Of a stretch of DNA of 49,801 bases, positions 30,591-39,194 are shown piece by piece; the stretch's first letter is position 1; every line of letters starts with the position of its first letter. The notes under the pieces were generated by a model. That model was given only the letters and a program-made list of their open reading frames with translations. It ran no database searches and was not told the origin of the DNA. A program made the translations under genes and the position numbers. The DNA comes from Paenibacillus sp. PL91. GTDB lineage: Bacteria; Bacillota; Bacilli; Paenibacillales; Paenibacillaceae. The DNA is taken from NCBI RefSeq assembly GCF_012935325.2, contig NZ_JABBYG020000029.1, positions 1 through 49,801 on the forward strand, read 5' to 3'.

Positions 30591-32258
30591 GTGAAAAGAC
30601 TGTTTCTTATTTCCGACGATAAGGATTTCGCAGAATGGATCGAAGATGAATTATCCGAAACAGGAAGATTTATCCGAAGTCTGGATTCTTTTGATTTTTT
30701 CTTTCCTCAATGGAACGCTTCCCAAGGGGCAGACTTCATCATATTCCCTGAAACAGTAATCCCGTCGGATGAGCATTTATTGAAGATATATGATTCAGTA
30801 CATACAGAGTCACCCGATACGGTCTTTTTATTTATTTATCACCGAGACGAAGATGATCTGACGAACTTACTACGAAACGACGGGAATATCTGCGTTAGCT
30901 ACAATGATCTTGATGCCGGTTTGTTGGAAAGCCTGATTCGAAAGGATGTTACTCCAAAAGTAGTGTCGGAAGAGCAGCATCAGTCAATTTTTGAAGAAAC
31001 GAAAATACCTACTTTGAAACTCGAGGCGGAGAAGATTATATCCTCTCGCCCTAACGAAGAAACAAAGGATGACAAAAAACCAGTTTTAAAAATAGAACCC
31101 ATCCCTGAACCTATCATCGTGGAAGTGCGGCCTTTAATAAAAGCTGAATCTAAAATTCAGGACTTATCGAAAGAAGTTGCCTTTCCGGAGACGTCCCAAA
31201 ACGACCATGAGGAGAAATTATCAAAGCGAACGCCAGCCCAACAACTCGTTACGGCTCCACATAAAACTCAGCTTAACGTACCTGCAGTCGAGGTGGCTAA
31301 GCCTCGGAAAAAGCGCTCAACTGCAGAACAGAAGGAAAAACTAGCTCGAATAAAAGAACGAATCATTATTGAAGAAAAGATTGTGACTATTCACGTACCA
31401 GTACACTACAACTCAAAGCTTATATCAGTGATAAGTCTTTATCCACGTGCTGGTGCAACATTTATCATATCAAATTTCGCAAGAATGCTTGGGGAAAACA
31501 AAGTGCCCGTTGCGGTATTGGAACCAGTATTCGAGAATACGGGGTCAACATATTTCGAGTTGATGCACGGGGAAGTGAATGCACCGAAGAACTGGAAATC
31601 ATGGGCGGAACAGATTAAGCATACGGGATCGGTTAAACATGAAAACTTGTGGAGCAGCCATGGAGTAACCTGGATACCGTCAAGCATAGAACCGATTAAA
31701 GGCTGGCGTGATGAAGATAATATGAAGCTTCTCCTTTCAGCAAATCGATACCCCATCACGCTTTGCGATATTTCCTCCCGACATGATGAGGAGCATTGTA
31801 AAAAAATCATGTCAATGTCGGATGAAATATGGGTTGTGGCAGATGGCGACCCTATCGCGTTGAACCACCATTATAAGACAATCGACAAGCTAAAGGTGGA
31901 ATTCGAAAATATAACAATTCGTGTAATCGGAAATAGATGGAACCAATATATCAAAACCTCTGAATGGAAAGAGGCAGTTTTACTTCCGATCATCACACAG
32001 ATACCGGATCTTGGGACTATCGTTTTGAAACAAATATGGTCCGGCAAGATGGCATGGGATGATACGAAACTTAAAAATATACTCTCTCATCCCTTTAAAC
32101 CTATGGCTCGATCAGTTGTGGCAAAAGAAATGTATCACTTATTTAAGAAGAACTACGGGTTTAGAGCCAAATTGAAAAATATATTTCAAGAAATGAAATC
32201 GCTCGATGATGAGGTCGGAGAAAGAAAATTTAAGACCATTGGAAGGAGAAAGACATGA
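30591..32258 (+). CDS. TadZ/CpaE-like protein with receiver-like domain, first pilus gene
   Basis: The 555-residue protein opens with a receiver-like fold (KRLFLISDDKDFAEWIEDEL, residues 1-115). A long charged linker follows (about 125-265), and from about 275 comes a MinD/ParA-like ATPase domain (LISVISLYPRAGATFIISNF, later VAVLEP and ITLCDISSRHDEEH). The Walker A region PRAGATF lacks both lysines of the usual KGGxGKT, so ATP hydrolysis is doubtful. Atypical ATPases of this sort (TadZ) mark the assembly site of Tad pili. GTG start with an excellent AAGGGAGGTGA. The next gene overlaps by four bases. It is probably the localisation factor of the pilus machine. Confidence 0.65.
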   Translation: MKRLFLISDDKDFAEWIEDELSETGRFIRSLDSFDFFFPQWNASQGADFIIFPETVIPSDEHLLKIYDSVHTESPDTVFLFIYHRDEDDLTNLLRNDGNICVSYNDLDAGLLESLIRKDVTPKVVSEEQHQSIFEETKIPTLKLEAEKIISSRPNEETKDDKKPVLKIEPIPEPIIVEVRPLIKAESKIQDLSKEVAFPETSQNDHEEKLSKRTPAQQLVTAPHKTQLNVPAVEVAKPRKKRSTAEQKEKLARIKERIIIEEKIVTIHVPVHYNSKLISVISLYPRAGATFIISNFARMLGENKVPVAVLEPVFENTGSTYFELMHGEVNAPKNWKSWAEQIKHTGSVKHENLWSSHGVTWIPSSIEPIKGWRDEDNMKLLLSANRYPITLCDISSRHDEEHCKKIMSMSDEIWVVADGDPIALNHHYKTIDKLKVEFENITIRVIGNRWNQYIKTSEWKEAVLLPIITQIPDLGTIVLKQIWSGKMAWDDTKLKNILSHPFKPMARSVVAKEMYHLFKKNYGFRAKLKNIFQEMKSLDDEVGERKFKTIGRRKT

Positions 32259-33163
32259 GGAAGTGGATATCAGTGATTGCCGGGCTCCTGATTGTTTTGG
32301 GTGCCACGATCGGATTTTCCCAGTATATGAATGGGTATGAGCTAGACGTAACGATGATGAAAACAATCAAACCTGCGGTAATGATTCATGCGGGGGAGTT
32401 AATAACAGCGAATATGTTGAGGGAAGTAACCATACCAACTGTACAACACATGGATAATGCAATAATCGACGTAACTGAGATTATCGGAAAACGAGCTGTT
32501 GTACCGATAGGGGAAATGGAAGAATTTCTTTCATGGAAAATAGGCCCGGATTCACTTTATCCGAAGGAAGGCGAAACATATATCGGATTTAAGGTTGATT
32601 TTGTCGGTGCCGTTAACAATATGATACGCCGTGGTGATAAAGTCGACGTTTATGTGGAATATAACACGCCTAAACTTCTGGATGCTGCTGGACAAGAAAT
32701 TGACCCGACGATGGTTCCTGACTCTTCTTCATCACTCTTGTCACAAGTAGCCGATAAGATTTATAACGAAAAACTTATACCAAACCTAACGGTTGCATAT
32801 GTGAAGGACCAAGAAGGAAAAGAAATTATAGATAATGAGCCTGCAACAACTCTTGGTATTCCATTAACTGGAAGCCAAAGAGACGAGGTAAATATGGAAC
32901 GCTACCGACAGGGAGCAGCGGCTCAGCCTGCATACATTACTTTCATAATTAGCGATGAACAATACGCTAAATTAGCTGAGGGGCAGAAAAAAGGCGTTAT
33001 AAAACTTGGTCTACCGCTTACCTCAGATCAGATAGGCACAATCATACCGGACCAGCAATCTGAACCGGCCGATCCCGCTGGAAAGAGTGATTCTCAAGCT
33101 GCAGTAAATCCGGCAGATACAAGTACTAATGCGGCTAACACCGAAGAAGGAGTTGGACAATGA
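32255..33163 (+). CDS. cpaB: CpaB/RcpC-like pilus assembly protein
   Basis: A 302-residue protein with an N-terminal membrane anchor (ISVIAGLLIVLGATIGFSQY) and an SAF-type domain (VMIHAGELITANMLREVTIP, then IIGKRAVVPIGEM) at about 38-100. The RcpC/CpaB beta region (GFKVDFVGAVNNMIRRGDKV) comes next, followed by a low-complexity tail. In Tad systems CpaB/RcpC supports the assembly platform at the cell envelope; in Gram-positives, with no outer membrane, it probably works at the wall side. ATG overlaps the preceding stop by four bases (ATGA), and the same holds downstream, showing tight coupling. Confidence 0.8.
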   Translation: MRKWISVIAGLLIVLGATIGFSQYMNGYELDVTMMKTIKPAVMIHAGELITANMLREVTIPTVQHMDNAIIDVTEIIGKRAVVPIGEMEEFLSWKIGPDSLYPKEGETYIGFKVDFVGAVNNMIRRGDKVDVYVEYNTPKLLDAAGQEIDPTMVPDSSSSLLSQVADKIYNEKLIPNLTVAYVKDQEGKEIIDNEPATTLGIPLTGSQRDEVNMERYRQGAAAQPAYITFIISDEQYAKLAEGQKKGVIKLGLPLTSDQIGTIIPDQQSEPADPAGKSDSQAAVNPADTSTNAANTEEGVGQ

Positions 33164-34410
33164 AATTACTGATTGCTCTTAGACGTCCGCAGATGGCGGA
33201 GACGATCGGCGAAATCATACCCAAGACAGTGGAAGCAGAGTTCGCATTTAATGAAAACGAGTTAAACAAGGCATTTGCAAGGGTCGGACAACAATTAGAT
33301 TATTTAGTGGTGCACGAGGACATATTTGATGAAAAGTATCCATGGATCTGGTTGAGCTATTTAAGATCTTCAGTACCAGAAAAAACAAAGGTCATGGTTA
33401 TACTCTCGACGCAAACTGATTCTCTATATAGGGAAATCATCAAGCGAATAAGTCTTGATCTTCAAATTTTTCTCCTACAAGGTGCTTTGTCCGGACAAGA
33501 AATTGCAGAAGAACTGAATATTAGAATCTTCAATAAATCCAGTTCGAATGATCTACCTGAGACAGGTAGGCTAGCGGTGGTAATGGCAGCTGCACCAAAA
33601 GATGGAGCGACAACCGTGGCAATATCAGCAGCAATTTGCATGGCACAACGTATGCCAGGAAAAAAAGTCTTTCTCGTTGATTTAAACCTCAAAAGCCCAG
33701 AAATTAGGGATCACTTACATATCACTACAGATAAGGGATATCCCCTTATTCAAGCTGACTGTGATTCTGGAACGCTTGAACAATCTTCATTAGTAAAAGC
33801 CTGTGATCAAATCAAAGGTATTAATAATCTCTTTATTCTTACTGGCATTCAAAGACGAGAGTGGGCTGAGAAAATATCAGTTGGCGAAATTGGTCACTTA
33901 CTTTCTATTGCCAGAAAAACCTTCGATTTTACCATCGCGGATGTTCATACATTTCCCGATCAGGCTGCCACTTTAAAATGCGTAAAAGACGCAGATGAAA
34001 GGATCGTCGTGGTGCAATCAGTTATTACAAGCTATCAATCATCCTGGAATGACTGGTTTAATAGCGTATGGCAGCATTACGGTTTAACAGAAAAAGATTT
34101 CCACCTGGTTATGAATCGTGATCTTAACGGACCATTGGATGGCATCCAGATTGAGAAGGGGGTAGGAACGAAAATCGTAACGCGTATTCGGAATGTGGAA
34201 AAGGGAGCAGGACTAAAAGCAATAAACTTCGGACAGCCATTATATTTAAATGAGGGTCCGGAATCGAATGAATTTCGAACAAATATCCTGTCCCTATCAG
34301 GTTGGTTAGCAAATAGAGCAAAATTTGAATTGACCGCGGAGAACAACGATAAGAAATCAGCTTTGCGCGGTAAGCAGACTAGTGGCTTCCGCCGCTTCAT
34401 GCCGTGGTAA
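33160..34410 (+). CDS. CpaE/TadZ-like atypical ATPase
   Basis: The 416-residue protein has a receiver-like N-terminal region (about 1-125, LLIALRRPQMAETI ... YLVVHEDIF). A MinD-like domain from about 138 (LAVVMAAAPKDGATTVAISA) has KKVFLVDLNLKSPEIRDHL as the A' region and FTIADVHTFP as Walker B. The Walker A keeps only one lysine (PKDGATT). It is a second, independent TadZ/CpaE-like copy in the same operon as the 555-residue one, suggesting a heterodimer or division of labour. The last segment is basic (KQTSGFRRFMPW). Start overlaps cpaB by four bases. Confidence 0.75.
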   Translation: MKLLIALRRPQMAETIGEIIPKTVEAEFAFNENELNKAFARVGQQLDYLVVHEDIFDEKYPWIWLSYLRSSVPEKTKVMVILSTQTDSLYREIIKRISLDLQIFLLQGALSGQEIAEELNIRIFNKSSSNDLPETGRLAVVMAAAPKDGATTVAISAAICMAQRMPGKKVFLVDLNLKSPEIRDHLHITTDKGYPLIQADCDSGTLEQSSLVKACDQIKGINNLFILTGIQRREWAEKISVGEIGHLLSIARKTFDFTIADVHTFPDQAATLKCVKDADERIVVVQSVITSYQSSWNDWFNSVWQHYGLTEKDFHLVMNRDLNGPLDGIQIEKGVGTKIVTRIRNVEKGAGLKAINFGQPLYLNEGPESNEFRTNILSLSGWLANRAKFELTAENNDKKSALRGKQTSGFRRFMPW

Positions 34411-34422
34411 AGGGGGAACGAA

Positions 34423-35820
34423 GTGAACAGATCATCGATTCGAAAAAAAAGGGTTAACTTCAGCATTTTTGAGCATTTACAAACGGATAAAAAAGAGAAC
34501 AAACGAGAACAGCAGGTCACGAAAGGCTATCTTCATCGCACGCTCGGAGAAGTCGTCAAAATCGTTCAAGAGAAACTTAAAAATATCGACGGCACCCCGG
34601 AAGAACAAGATGAGGATAAAGAAACGATTCATCAGGCTGGTCTAGGCAACCCGATCGCTCAAGAAAAGATTAAGGCTCTAATCAAACAAATAATTAATGA
34701 TAAAATGTTGTACGCAACAACAGGCCAATTGCAAGAAAGAATGAGTTTGTCCGATGCAGTATTTGCTCTTACTGTAGGAGCCGGCTACATCGAAGATTTA
34801 TATAAGGCCAAGGATATAGAAGAAGTTCAAGTGAACGATACAGAAATCTTTGTTATGAAAGACGGTGTATCGACAAGGTATCCAAGGCGTTTCGACTCAA
34901 CAGAACAAGTAATTCGATTACAAGAGAGACTTGCCCTATACGGCCGGGCAAGAATCAATGAACAGCATCCTATCTGTCACACATTCATGCATAATAAGGC
35001 ACGTCTAACGATGACACAATCACCTTATTCACCATTCCCAGCCATTGCTATTCGGAACTTTATTTTGAAAGATCCAAGTCTGCTGACTCTGATGGAACGA
35101 GGTACCCTGAATGAAGATATGGTCCTTCTATTAACTCTTCTTGTCCGTTATCACGCTTCTATTATCGTTGCTGGAGGAACCAAAACAGGTAAAACAACAA
35201 CCCTTTATGCGCTAGCAAGAGAAATACCTATTCATGAACGGATACTAACCCTTGAAACGGAATTTGAAATGATGCTTCACGAACGGCTTTTAGGTAGGAA
35301 TATTATCCCATTTCAAGCTATTGCTAATCTCGGCTTAACGATGGAGGAAGCTTTTAAACCACTTCTTCGGCTAAGCCCTGATCGGATCATTGTCGGTGAG
35401 ATTCGGGGTTCTGAAGCATCGCAGGCGACTCAAGCTGCACTCAGGGGTCACGATACAATGGTCTCTTTGCACTCGAAGTATAGGAATATGATTATTTCGG
35501 ACATCATGGACATGGTTAAGCAAGATGGCCGAACGCACGATAACGAAATGCTTAAAATGCGTATCGGGCGTGCATTCAATATCGTCATCTATCAGCGATT
35601 TGTAAAAGTAAACGAATATAAGAACCGGCGAGTAATGTCAGAAATTACAGAACTCGTCCCTTTAGAAAATGGCGTTATTGAAGAACGCCCGCTTTTTCTT
35701 TGGAATCTTAAGAAAATGGCATGGGAAAGAACTGAGAATAAAATTAGTGATGGATTGATGGACCATATGATGTCATACGGTGCAATGACAGAAGAATTCA
35801 CCAAAATAGGAGCCTATTAA
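34423..35820 (+). CDS. tadA: TadA/CpaF-type pilus secretion ATPase
   Basis: A 465-residue secretion ATPase of the TadA/CpaF branch. Residues about 120-240 are the N-terminal domain. Walker A is VAGGTKTGKTTTLYAL (about 247-262). A His/Asp box region follows, and Walker B is SPDRIIVGEIRGSEASQATQ (about 318). It hydrolyses ATP to drive pilin assembly. GGGGGAACG precedes the GTG start at 34423. It stops one base before tadB. Family identity is sure; a VirB11 role in the conjugation machine, a relative of the same superfamily, is also conceivable because the T4SS operon has no VirB11. Confidence 0.9.
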   Translation: MNRSSIRKKRVNFSIFEHLQTDKKENKREQQVTKGYLHRTLGEVVKIVQEKLKNIDGTPEEQDEDKETIHQAGLGNPIAQEKIKALIKQIINDKMLYATTGQLQERMSLSDAVFALTVGAGYIEDLYKAKDIEEVQVNDTEIFVMKDGVSTRYPRRFDSTEQVIRLQERLALYGRARINEQHPICHTFMHNKARLTMTQSPYSPFPAIAIRNFILKDPSLLTLMERGTLNEDMVLLLTLLVRYHASIIVAGGTKTGKTTTLYALAREIPIHERILTLETEFEMMLHERLLGRNIIPFQAIANLGLTMEEAFKPLLRLSPDRIIVGEIRGSEASQATQAALRGHDTMVSLHSKYRNMIISDIMDMVKQDGRTHDNEMLKMRIGRAFNIVIYQRFVKVNEYKNRRVMSEITELVPLENGVIEERPLFLWNLKKMAWERTENKISDGLMDHMMSYGAMTEEFTKIGAY

Positions 35821-36750
35821 ATGACAACCATAAAAATAGCGTTTCTTGCAATTTTTGTGATCGGCACTTTTTTCATTGTTGGACCCATTACCAGTCGTCT
35901 AGCTATGGGCTTGATGTTATTTAGTCGGAATCGGTTTTACGATAAGCGTCGTGCTCAAGGACGTGCGGGGGATGAGAGATCCGGTAAATTCTGGTCCGAT
36001 CATCCCCTCATGATCAAATTTAATGAGTATTTGAGCATAGCTGAGATAAAGATGCCAGCAAATTATCTACTTACAATGTGCTTGTTGATCGCAGTTGTAG
36101 TTTTTCTAATCTGTTATAGAATCATGCCTGCTCCCCTATATAACGCCATAGTTGGTTTTCTGTTTGGTACTATCCCGCTTCTATGGTCGTGGTCAAGATT
36201 CCAACGCAAAAATCTTTCGATGGCCTCGGTAATGATTCCAACTATCCAGAACTTCATTGGATATTTCACGGAAGCAGATAACCTTGAGGGTGCTATCTAT
36301 AAAGCTTCCCGTACCGTTCCGTATGAAATCGCTAGTGAATGGAACCGATTGATTATGGATCTGCAGACGGGTGAAAATCCTGAACAGGCGATTCTGCAGT
36401 TTGCAGAAAGGGTCGGTAATGATTGGGCGCATTATTTCGCAGACATTTTAATCACTCATTTGGATAACGGTGGGGATATAACTCCTTCGCTATTTAAGTT
36501 AATCAATGAAATGCAGAACACGATGTATAACGAGGAAAAACGAATAACCTTACTTACGGCTTATAAATGGGGAACCTTTCTCATGATAGCACTATCAGTA
36601 TTTGTAGTGTATTTCAACATCCAGATGGATCCGAAAAATGCGCATTATTACTTCGAAGATCGTTCCGGAATTCAAGTAGTCACTTTGTCTATAGGGGTTC
36701 TGTTCGTCTCATTCATAGGAGCTATGCAGATGGGAAGGAAAAAATTATAG
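35821..36750 (+). CDS. tadB: TadB-like pilus platform protein
   Basis: A 309-residue polytopic protein with four membrane helices (about 5-33, 80-100, 105-125 and 280-300, with a further one near 240-262). The GspF/TadB-type domain around 135-240 has the motifs TIQNFIGYFTEADNLEGAIY and LITHLDNGGDITPSL. TadB and TadC form the inner-membrane platform contacted by TadA. The ATG follows the tadA stop codon directly. tadC follows. The order A-B-C is the classic Tad order. Confidence 0.85.
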   Translation: MTTIKIAFLAIFVIGTFFIVGPITSRLAMGLMLFSRNRFYDKRRAQGRAGDERSGKFWSDHPLMIKFNEYLSIAEIKMPANYLLTMCLLIAVVVFLICYRIMPAPLYNAIVGFLFGTIPLLWSWSRFQRKNLSMASVMIPTIQNFIGYFTEADNLEGAIYKASRTVPYEIASEWNRLIMDLQTGENPEQAILQFAERVGNDWAHYFADILITHLDNGGDITPSLFKLINEMQNTMYNEEKRITLLTAYKWGTFLMIALSVFVVYFNIQMDPKNAHYYFEDRSGIQVVTLSIGVLFVSFIGAMQMGRKKL

Positions 36751-36766
36751 AAATGAGGTGTGGCAT

Positions 36767-37639
36767 GTGGTGATGTGGTTGATTCTAGCCTCCTTTACTA
36801 TCGGGTCTGCAATGGTCTTCTTACCAATAGCACTGTCCATTAAATTCAGGAATCGGTTAAGACTTCCATCAGCAAGGAATAAGCGAAGACAAACATTTCA
36901 AGATTTTCTAGAAAGAAGAATTAGAGTTGAGAACACAAAAAAATCAAATTACAAACTCCTACGGAGATTAAAAACAGCGGGCTATCCATTTGGAATGCAG
37001 GCATTTCATTTTCGCTTAACACAGCTCCTAGCACCGATCTTCATTGCAATATTTTGCATGTCCTTATACATGCTAAAGAACACAATAAATGACTATCCAG
37101 CACCATTCCCAATTTTTCCGTTCGTCATTATGGTAATGATCGGATATGCCGGACCATCTTTATTGCTCCTTTATTATGCGAATAAGAGAAGGGAGGTTTT
37201 AGCCGAGGAAATCGTAAAATTTTCTCATCGGCTTGTAGTTTGCATAACAGATAAAATCCCATTGTATTATGCAATCCGCCGTGCAGGTCGTACCTGTAAA
37301 GTCCTGAAGCCCTATATAGACGATATGTTGATCGATTGGATGGATAATCCACGTGCTGCAATAAATCACTTCGGTGATCAGGTGGGCATAAACGAGGTCC
37401 TTCCAGTAACGAACACATTACTCGCCAGTTGGAACGCTTCACAAGATAAAATTATCGATTTATTCCATCAGCAAATCCGAAACATTGACACTATGCGCGA
37501 TTTTCAAATCAAAAAGAAAATTGAAGCAGGACCACTGCGTGTAACCTTTATAATCTTGATTCCATTCTTAGCGGCTAGCGCACTTGTTATGCTGCCTTGG
37601 TATAACAGTTTCATGGAAACCTTGAGAGAAACATTTTAG
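36767..37639 (+). CDS. tadC: TadC-like pilus platform protein
   Basis: A polytopic protein of about 290 residues with an N-terminal helix, two central helices (FIAIFCMSLYMLKNT and FVIMVMIGYAGPSLLLLYY), and a C-terminal helix (FIILIPFLAASALVMLPWY). The GspF-type region between them includes VVCITDKIPLYYAIRRAGRT and DTMRDFQIKKKIE. It pairs with TadB in the platform. GAGGTG precedes a GTG at 36767 by about eight bases; a further in-frame GTG at 36758 overlaps that site. It follows tadB by about 16 bases and precedes the pilin array. Confidence 0.85.
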   Translation: MVMWLILASFTIGSAMVFLPIALSIKFRNRLRLPSARNKRRQTFQDFLERRIRVENTKKSNYKLLRRLKTAGYPFGMQAFHFRLTQLLAPIFIAIFCMSLYMLKNTINDYPAPFPIFPFVIMVMIGYAGPSLLLLYYANKRREVLAEEIVKFSHRLVVCITDKIPLYYAIRRAGRTCKVLKPYIDDMLIDWMDNPRAAINHFGDQVGINEVLPVTNTLLASWNASQDKIIDLFHQQIRNIDTMRDFQIKKKIEAGPLRVTFIILIPFLAASALVMLPWYNSFMETLRETF

Positions 37640-37656
37640 GAGAGGAGAGAGATTAA

Positions 37657-37806
37657 GTGGACAAGCTGATATTGCCGGTCGTTATTTGTATCATTCTTTT
37701 CGGATTAGCGTTTTGGATCTTCAATAATCCAGACGGGATCGGCAAAGGCGTTGAAAACGGTGGAACAAATGTGAAGATTAAAATAGAACAAGCTACAAGT
37801 AGCTAA
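37657..37806 (+). CDS. Pilin-like small protein 1 of 5
   Basis: A 49-residue protein: VDKLILPVVICIILFGLAFW, then IFNNPDGIGKGVENGGTNVK and a short polar end. The plan (Lys at position 3, one long hydrophobic helix, then NNPxGI) is shared with the next three genes. It lacks their C-terminal FDY segment. GTG start behind AGGAGAGGAGAG. It would be a minor or diverged pilin; no prepilin leader is seen. Confidence 0.65.
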   Translation: MDKLILPVVICIILFGLAFWIFNNPDGIGKGVENGGTNVKIKIEQATSS

Positions 37807-37819
37807 GGAGAGAATCAAA

Positions 37820-38011
37820 ATGGATAAGTTAATTATTCCAGTTGTCATCTGCATTATTTTATTCGCTGGGGCATTCTTCATGTACAACAACCCTAATGGT
37901 ATTAATGATGGCATTAATGATGGTACATCTCGTGTTAATACTAAAACAAGCACTTTTGATTATCGTGGTAACATCGCTCCTGGAGCAGGTCAATCGATGC
38001 CAACCGGCTAA
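37820..38011 (+). CDS. Pilin-like small protein 2 of 5
   Basis: A 63-residue protein: MDKLIIPVVICIILFAGAFF, then MYNNPNGINDGINDG and a tail with FDY near the end and GAGQSMP. It consists of a single N-terminal hydrophobic helix and a short polar tail, as in processed Flp pilins, but has no leader peptide with a G/E cleavage site. GGAGAG precedes the ATG. The DNA is nearly identical to gene 3 over a 33-base stretch in the helix, which shows recent duplication or gene conversion. Confidence 0.7.
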   Translation: MDKLIIPVVICIILFAGAFFMYNNPNGINDGINDGTSRVNTKTSTFDYRGNIAPGAGQSMPTG

Positions 38012-38059
38012 TAGCCGATCCGCTATAAAGTATACCCTAGGAAAGGAGAATAACCTCAA

Positions 38060-38254
38060 ATGGATAAACTGATCATTCCAGTTGTCATCTGCATTATTTT
38101 ATTCGCCGGTGCTTTCTTTATGTATAACAACCCAAACGGGATTAACGATGGTATCAACGATGGATCAGCACGAGTAAACACTAAAACGAGTACGTTTGAT
38201 TATCTCGGAAACGTAGCACCTGGCGCCGGTCAATCAATGCCAAGCGGCGGCTAA
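38060..38254 (+). CDS. Pilin-like small protein 3 of 5
   Basis: A 64-residue paralogue of gene 2 with the same helix and the tail NNPNGINDGINDGSARVNTK and YLGNVAPGAGQSMPSGG. Preceded by GAAAGGAG and separated by 48 bases from gene 2. Conservation of the protein with many silent changes elsewhere indicates selection on the product. Likely a major subunit with genes 2 and 4. Confidence 0.7.
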   Translation: MDKLIIPVVICIILFAGAFFMYNNPNGINDGINDGSARVNTKTSTFDYLGNVAPGAGQSMPSGG

Positions 38255-38300
38255 GTTATTAATTATCTACCAAAAATTCATTATAAGGAGCAAATTAATC

Positions 38301-38492
38301 ATGGATAAATTGATCATCCCTGTTGTAATCTGTATTATACTCTTCGCTGGAGCTTTCTTCATGTATAACAACCCTAATGGCATAAATGATGGTGTCAACG
38401 ATGGAACAGCACGTGTAAACACAAAATCAAGCACATTCGACTATTCGGGATCGGTAGGTCCTGGAGCAAGCCAAACGCTCCCAGCAGGCTAA
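38301..38492 (+). CDS. Pilin-like small protein 4 of 5
   Basis: A 63-residue paralogue (NNPNGINDGVNDGTARVNTK and YSGSVGPGASQTLPAG in the tail). Its DNA is more diverged, with mostly synonymous changes relative to genes 2 and 3. AAGGAGC lies upstream of the ATG. Confidence 0.7.
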   Translation: MDKLIIPVVICIILFAGAFFMYNNPNGINDGVNDGTARVNTKSSTFDYSGSVGPGASQTLPAG

Positions 38493-38497
38493 GAACC

Positions 38498-38656
38498 ATG
38501 GAAAAGTTACCCTTGATGGTTGTGGTCAGCATTATTGTTATTGGATTATGTTCATGGGTTTTTCTTGGTGATAATGGCTTGAATAAATCAGTAGGTAATG
38601 GGTACGACAGTCTAAAAACAAATGTTCGTGCGTATGGATACAAGCCTGAACCATAG
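38498..38656 (+). CDS. Pilin-like small protein 5 of 5
   Basis: A 52-residue protein with the same architecture but different sequence: MEKLPLMVVVSIIVIGLCSW, then VFLGDNGLNKSVGNGYDSLK and KPEP. It starts five bases after the stop of gene 4, without a clear ribosome site of its own, so it is probably coupled. A UUCG hairpin terminator follows at once. It may be the tip or a minor pilin. Confidence 0.6.
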   Translation: MEKLPLMVVVSIIVIGLCSWVFLGDNGLNKSVGNGYDSLKTNVRAYGYKPEP

Positions 38657-38666
38657 ATTGTCGAAT

Positions 38667-38694
38667 GGGGGTGTTCGCACCTCCAATTTTTTTT
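38667..38694 (+). terminator. UUCG-loop terminator inside the pilus operon
   Basis: GGGGGTG and CACCTCC pair fully (one G-U pair) around a TTCG tetraloop, followed by AA and eight T. It lies between the pilin array and the pseudopilin genes. A partial terminator here would keep pilin transcripts far above those of the downstream pseudopilins, fitting the needed ratio. Confidence 0.8.
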
Positions 38695-38714
38695 AGGTGA
38701 AAGGAGGAAATATA

Positions 38715-39194
38715 GTGTTAAGGCTCCGGAAATTAATGGAACGATTAAGGAAACGATCGGGAAATCAAAAGGGAATAACCGATATGCTCGTGCTTTTAAT
38801 AATAATGCCTATATTCCTGGGTGTAACTTTGATGGTGATTATCTTTGCTACATTCTTATTACGGCAGGCTAAAATCGACGATATAAAGGCTCGTGCTCTA
38901 CAGATGGCACAAACTGAGGGGTATGTGACTACGACTATAATAAACGATACTCGAACAAAATTATCTACCGTAGGCTTCCCTGCAGTTGTAAAGGGAGGAG
39001 TTACCTATCCATCTTTTACCGGTAGCACAACGACAAAAGTATTAAAAGATGATGTAGATCCGACAGTTCGATTAGTGATTCAATATCCCGCTTCCGATCT
39101 ATCTAAGCTAATGGCATTTTTTGGTGCCACTACAGTAGAAGATCCTGGATACTACTACCTAGAAGCAAACGGGAGAAGTGAAACATATGAATAA
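38715..39194 (+). CDS. TadE-like pseudopilin
   Basis: A 159-residue protein: a basic N-terminus (LRKLMERLRKRSGNQKGI), one hydrophobic helix (LVLLIIMPIFLGVTLMVIIF) and an extracellular part with a strand-rich end. It fits TadE-like minor pilins, which prime assembly. AAGGAGG lies seven bases before the GTG at 38715; an earlier in-frame GTG (38697) falls inside the terminator T-tract and ribosome site, so I reject it. It overlaps the next gene. Confidence 0.65.
   Translation: MLRLRKLMERLRKRSGNQKGITDMLVLLIIMPIFLGVTLMVIIFATFLLRQAKIDDIKARALQMAQTEGYVTTTIINDTRTKLSTVGFPAVVKGGVTYPSFTGSTTTKVLKDDVDPTVRLVIQYPASDLSKLMAFFGATTVEDPGYYYLEANGRSETYE

Noticed and set aside
37705..38059. Frames on either strand overlapping the pilin array (82, 76 and 66 codons)
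   Set aside because: Shadow frames of the pilin-like genes; they lack ribosome sites and the repeats conserve the pilin frame only.
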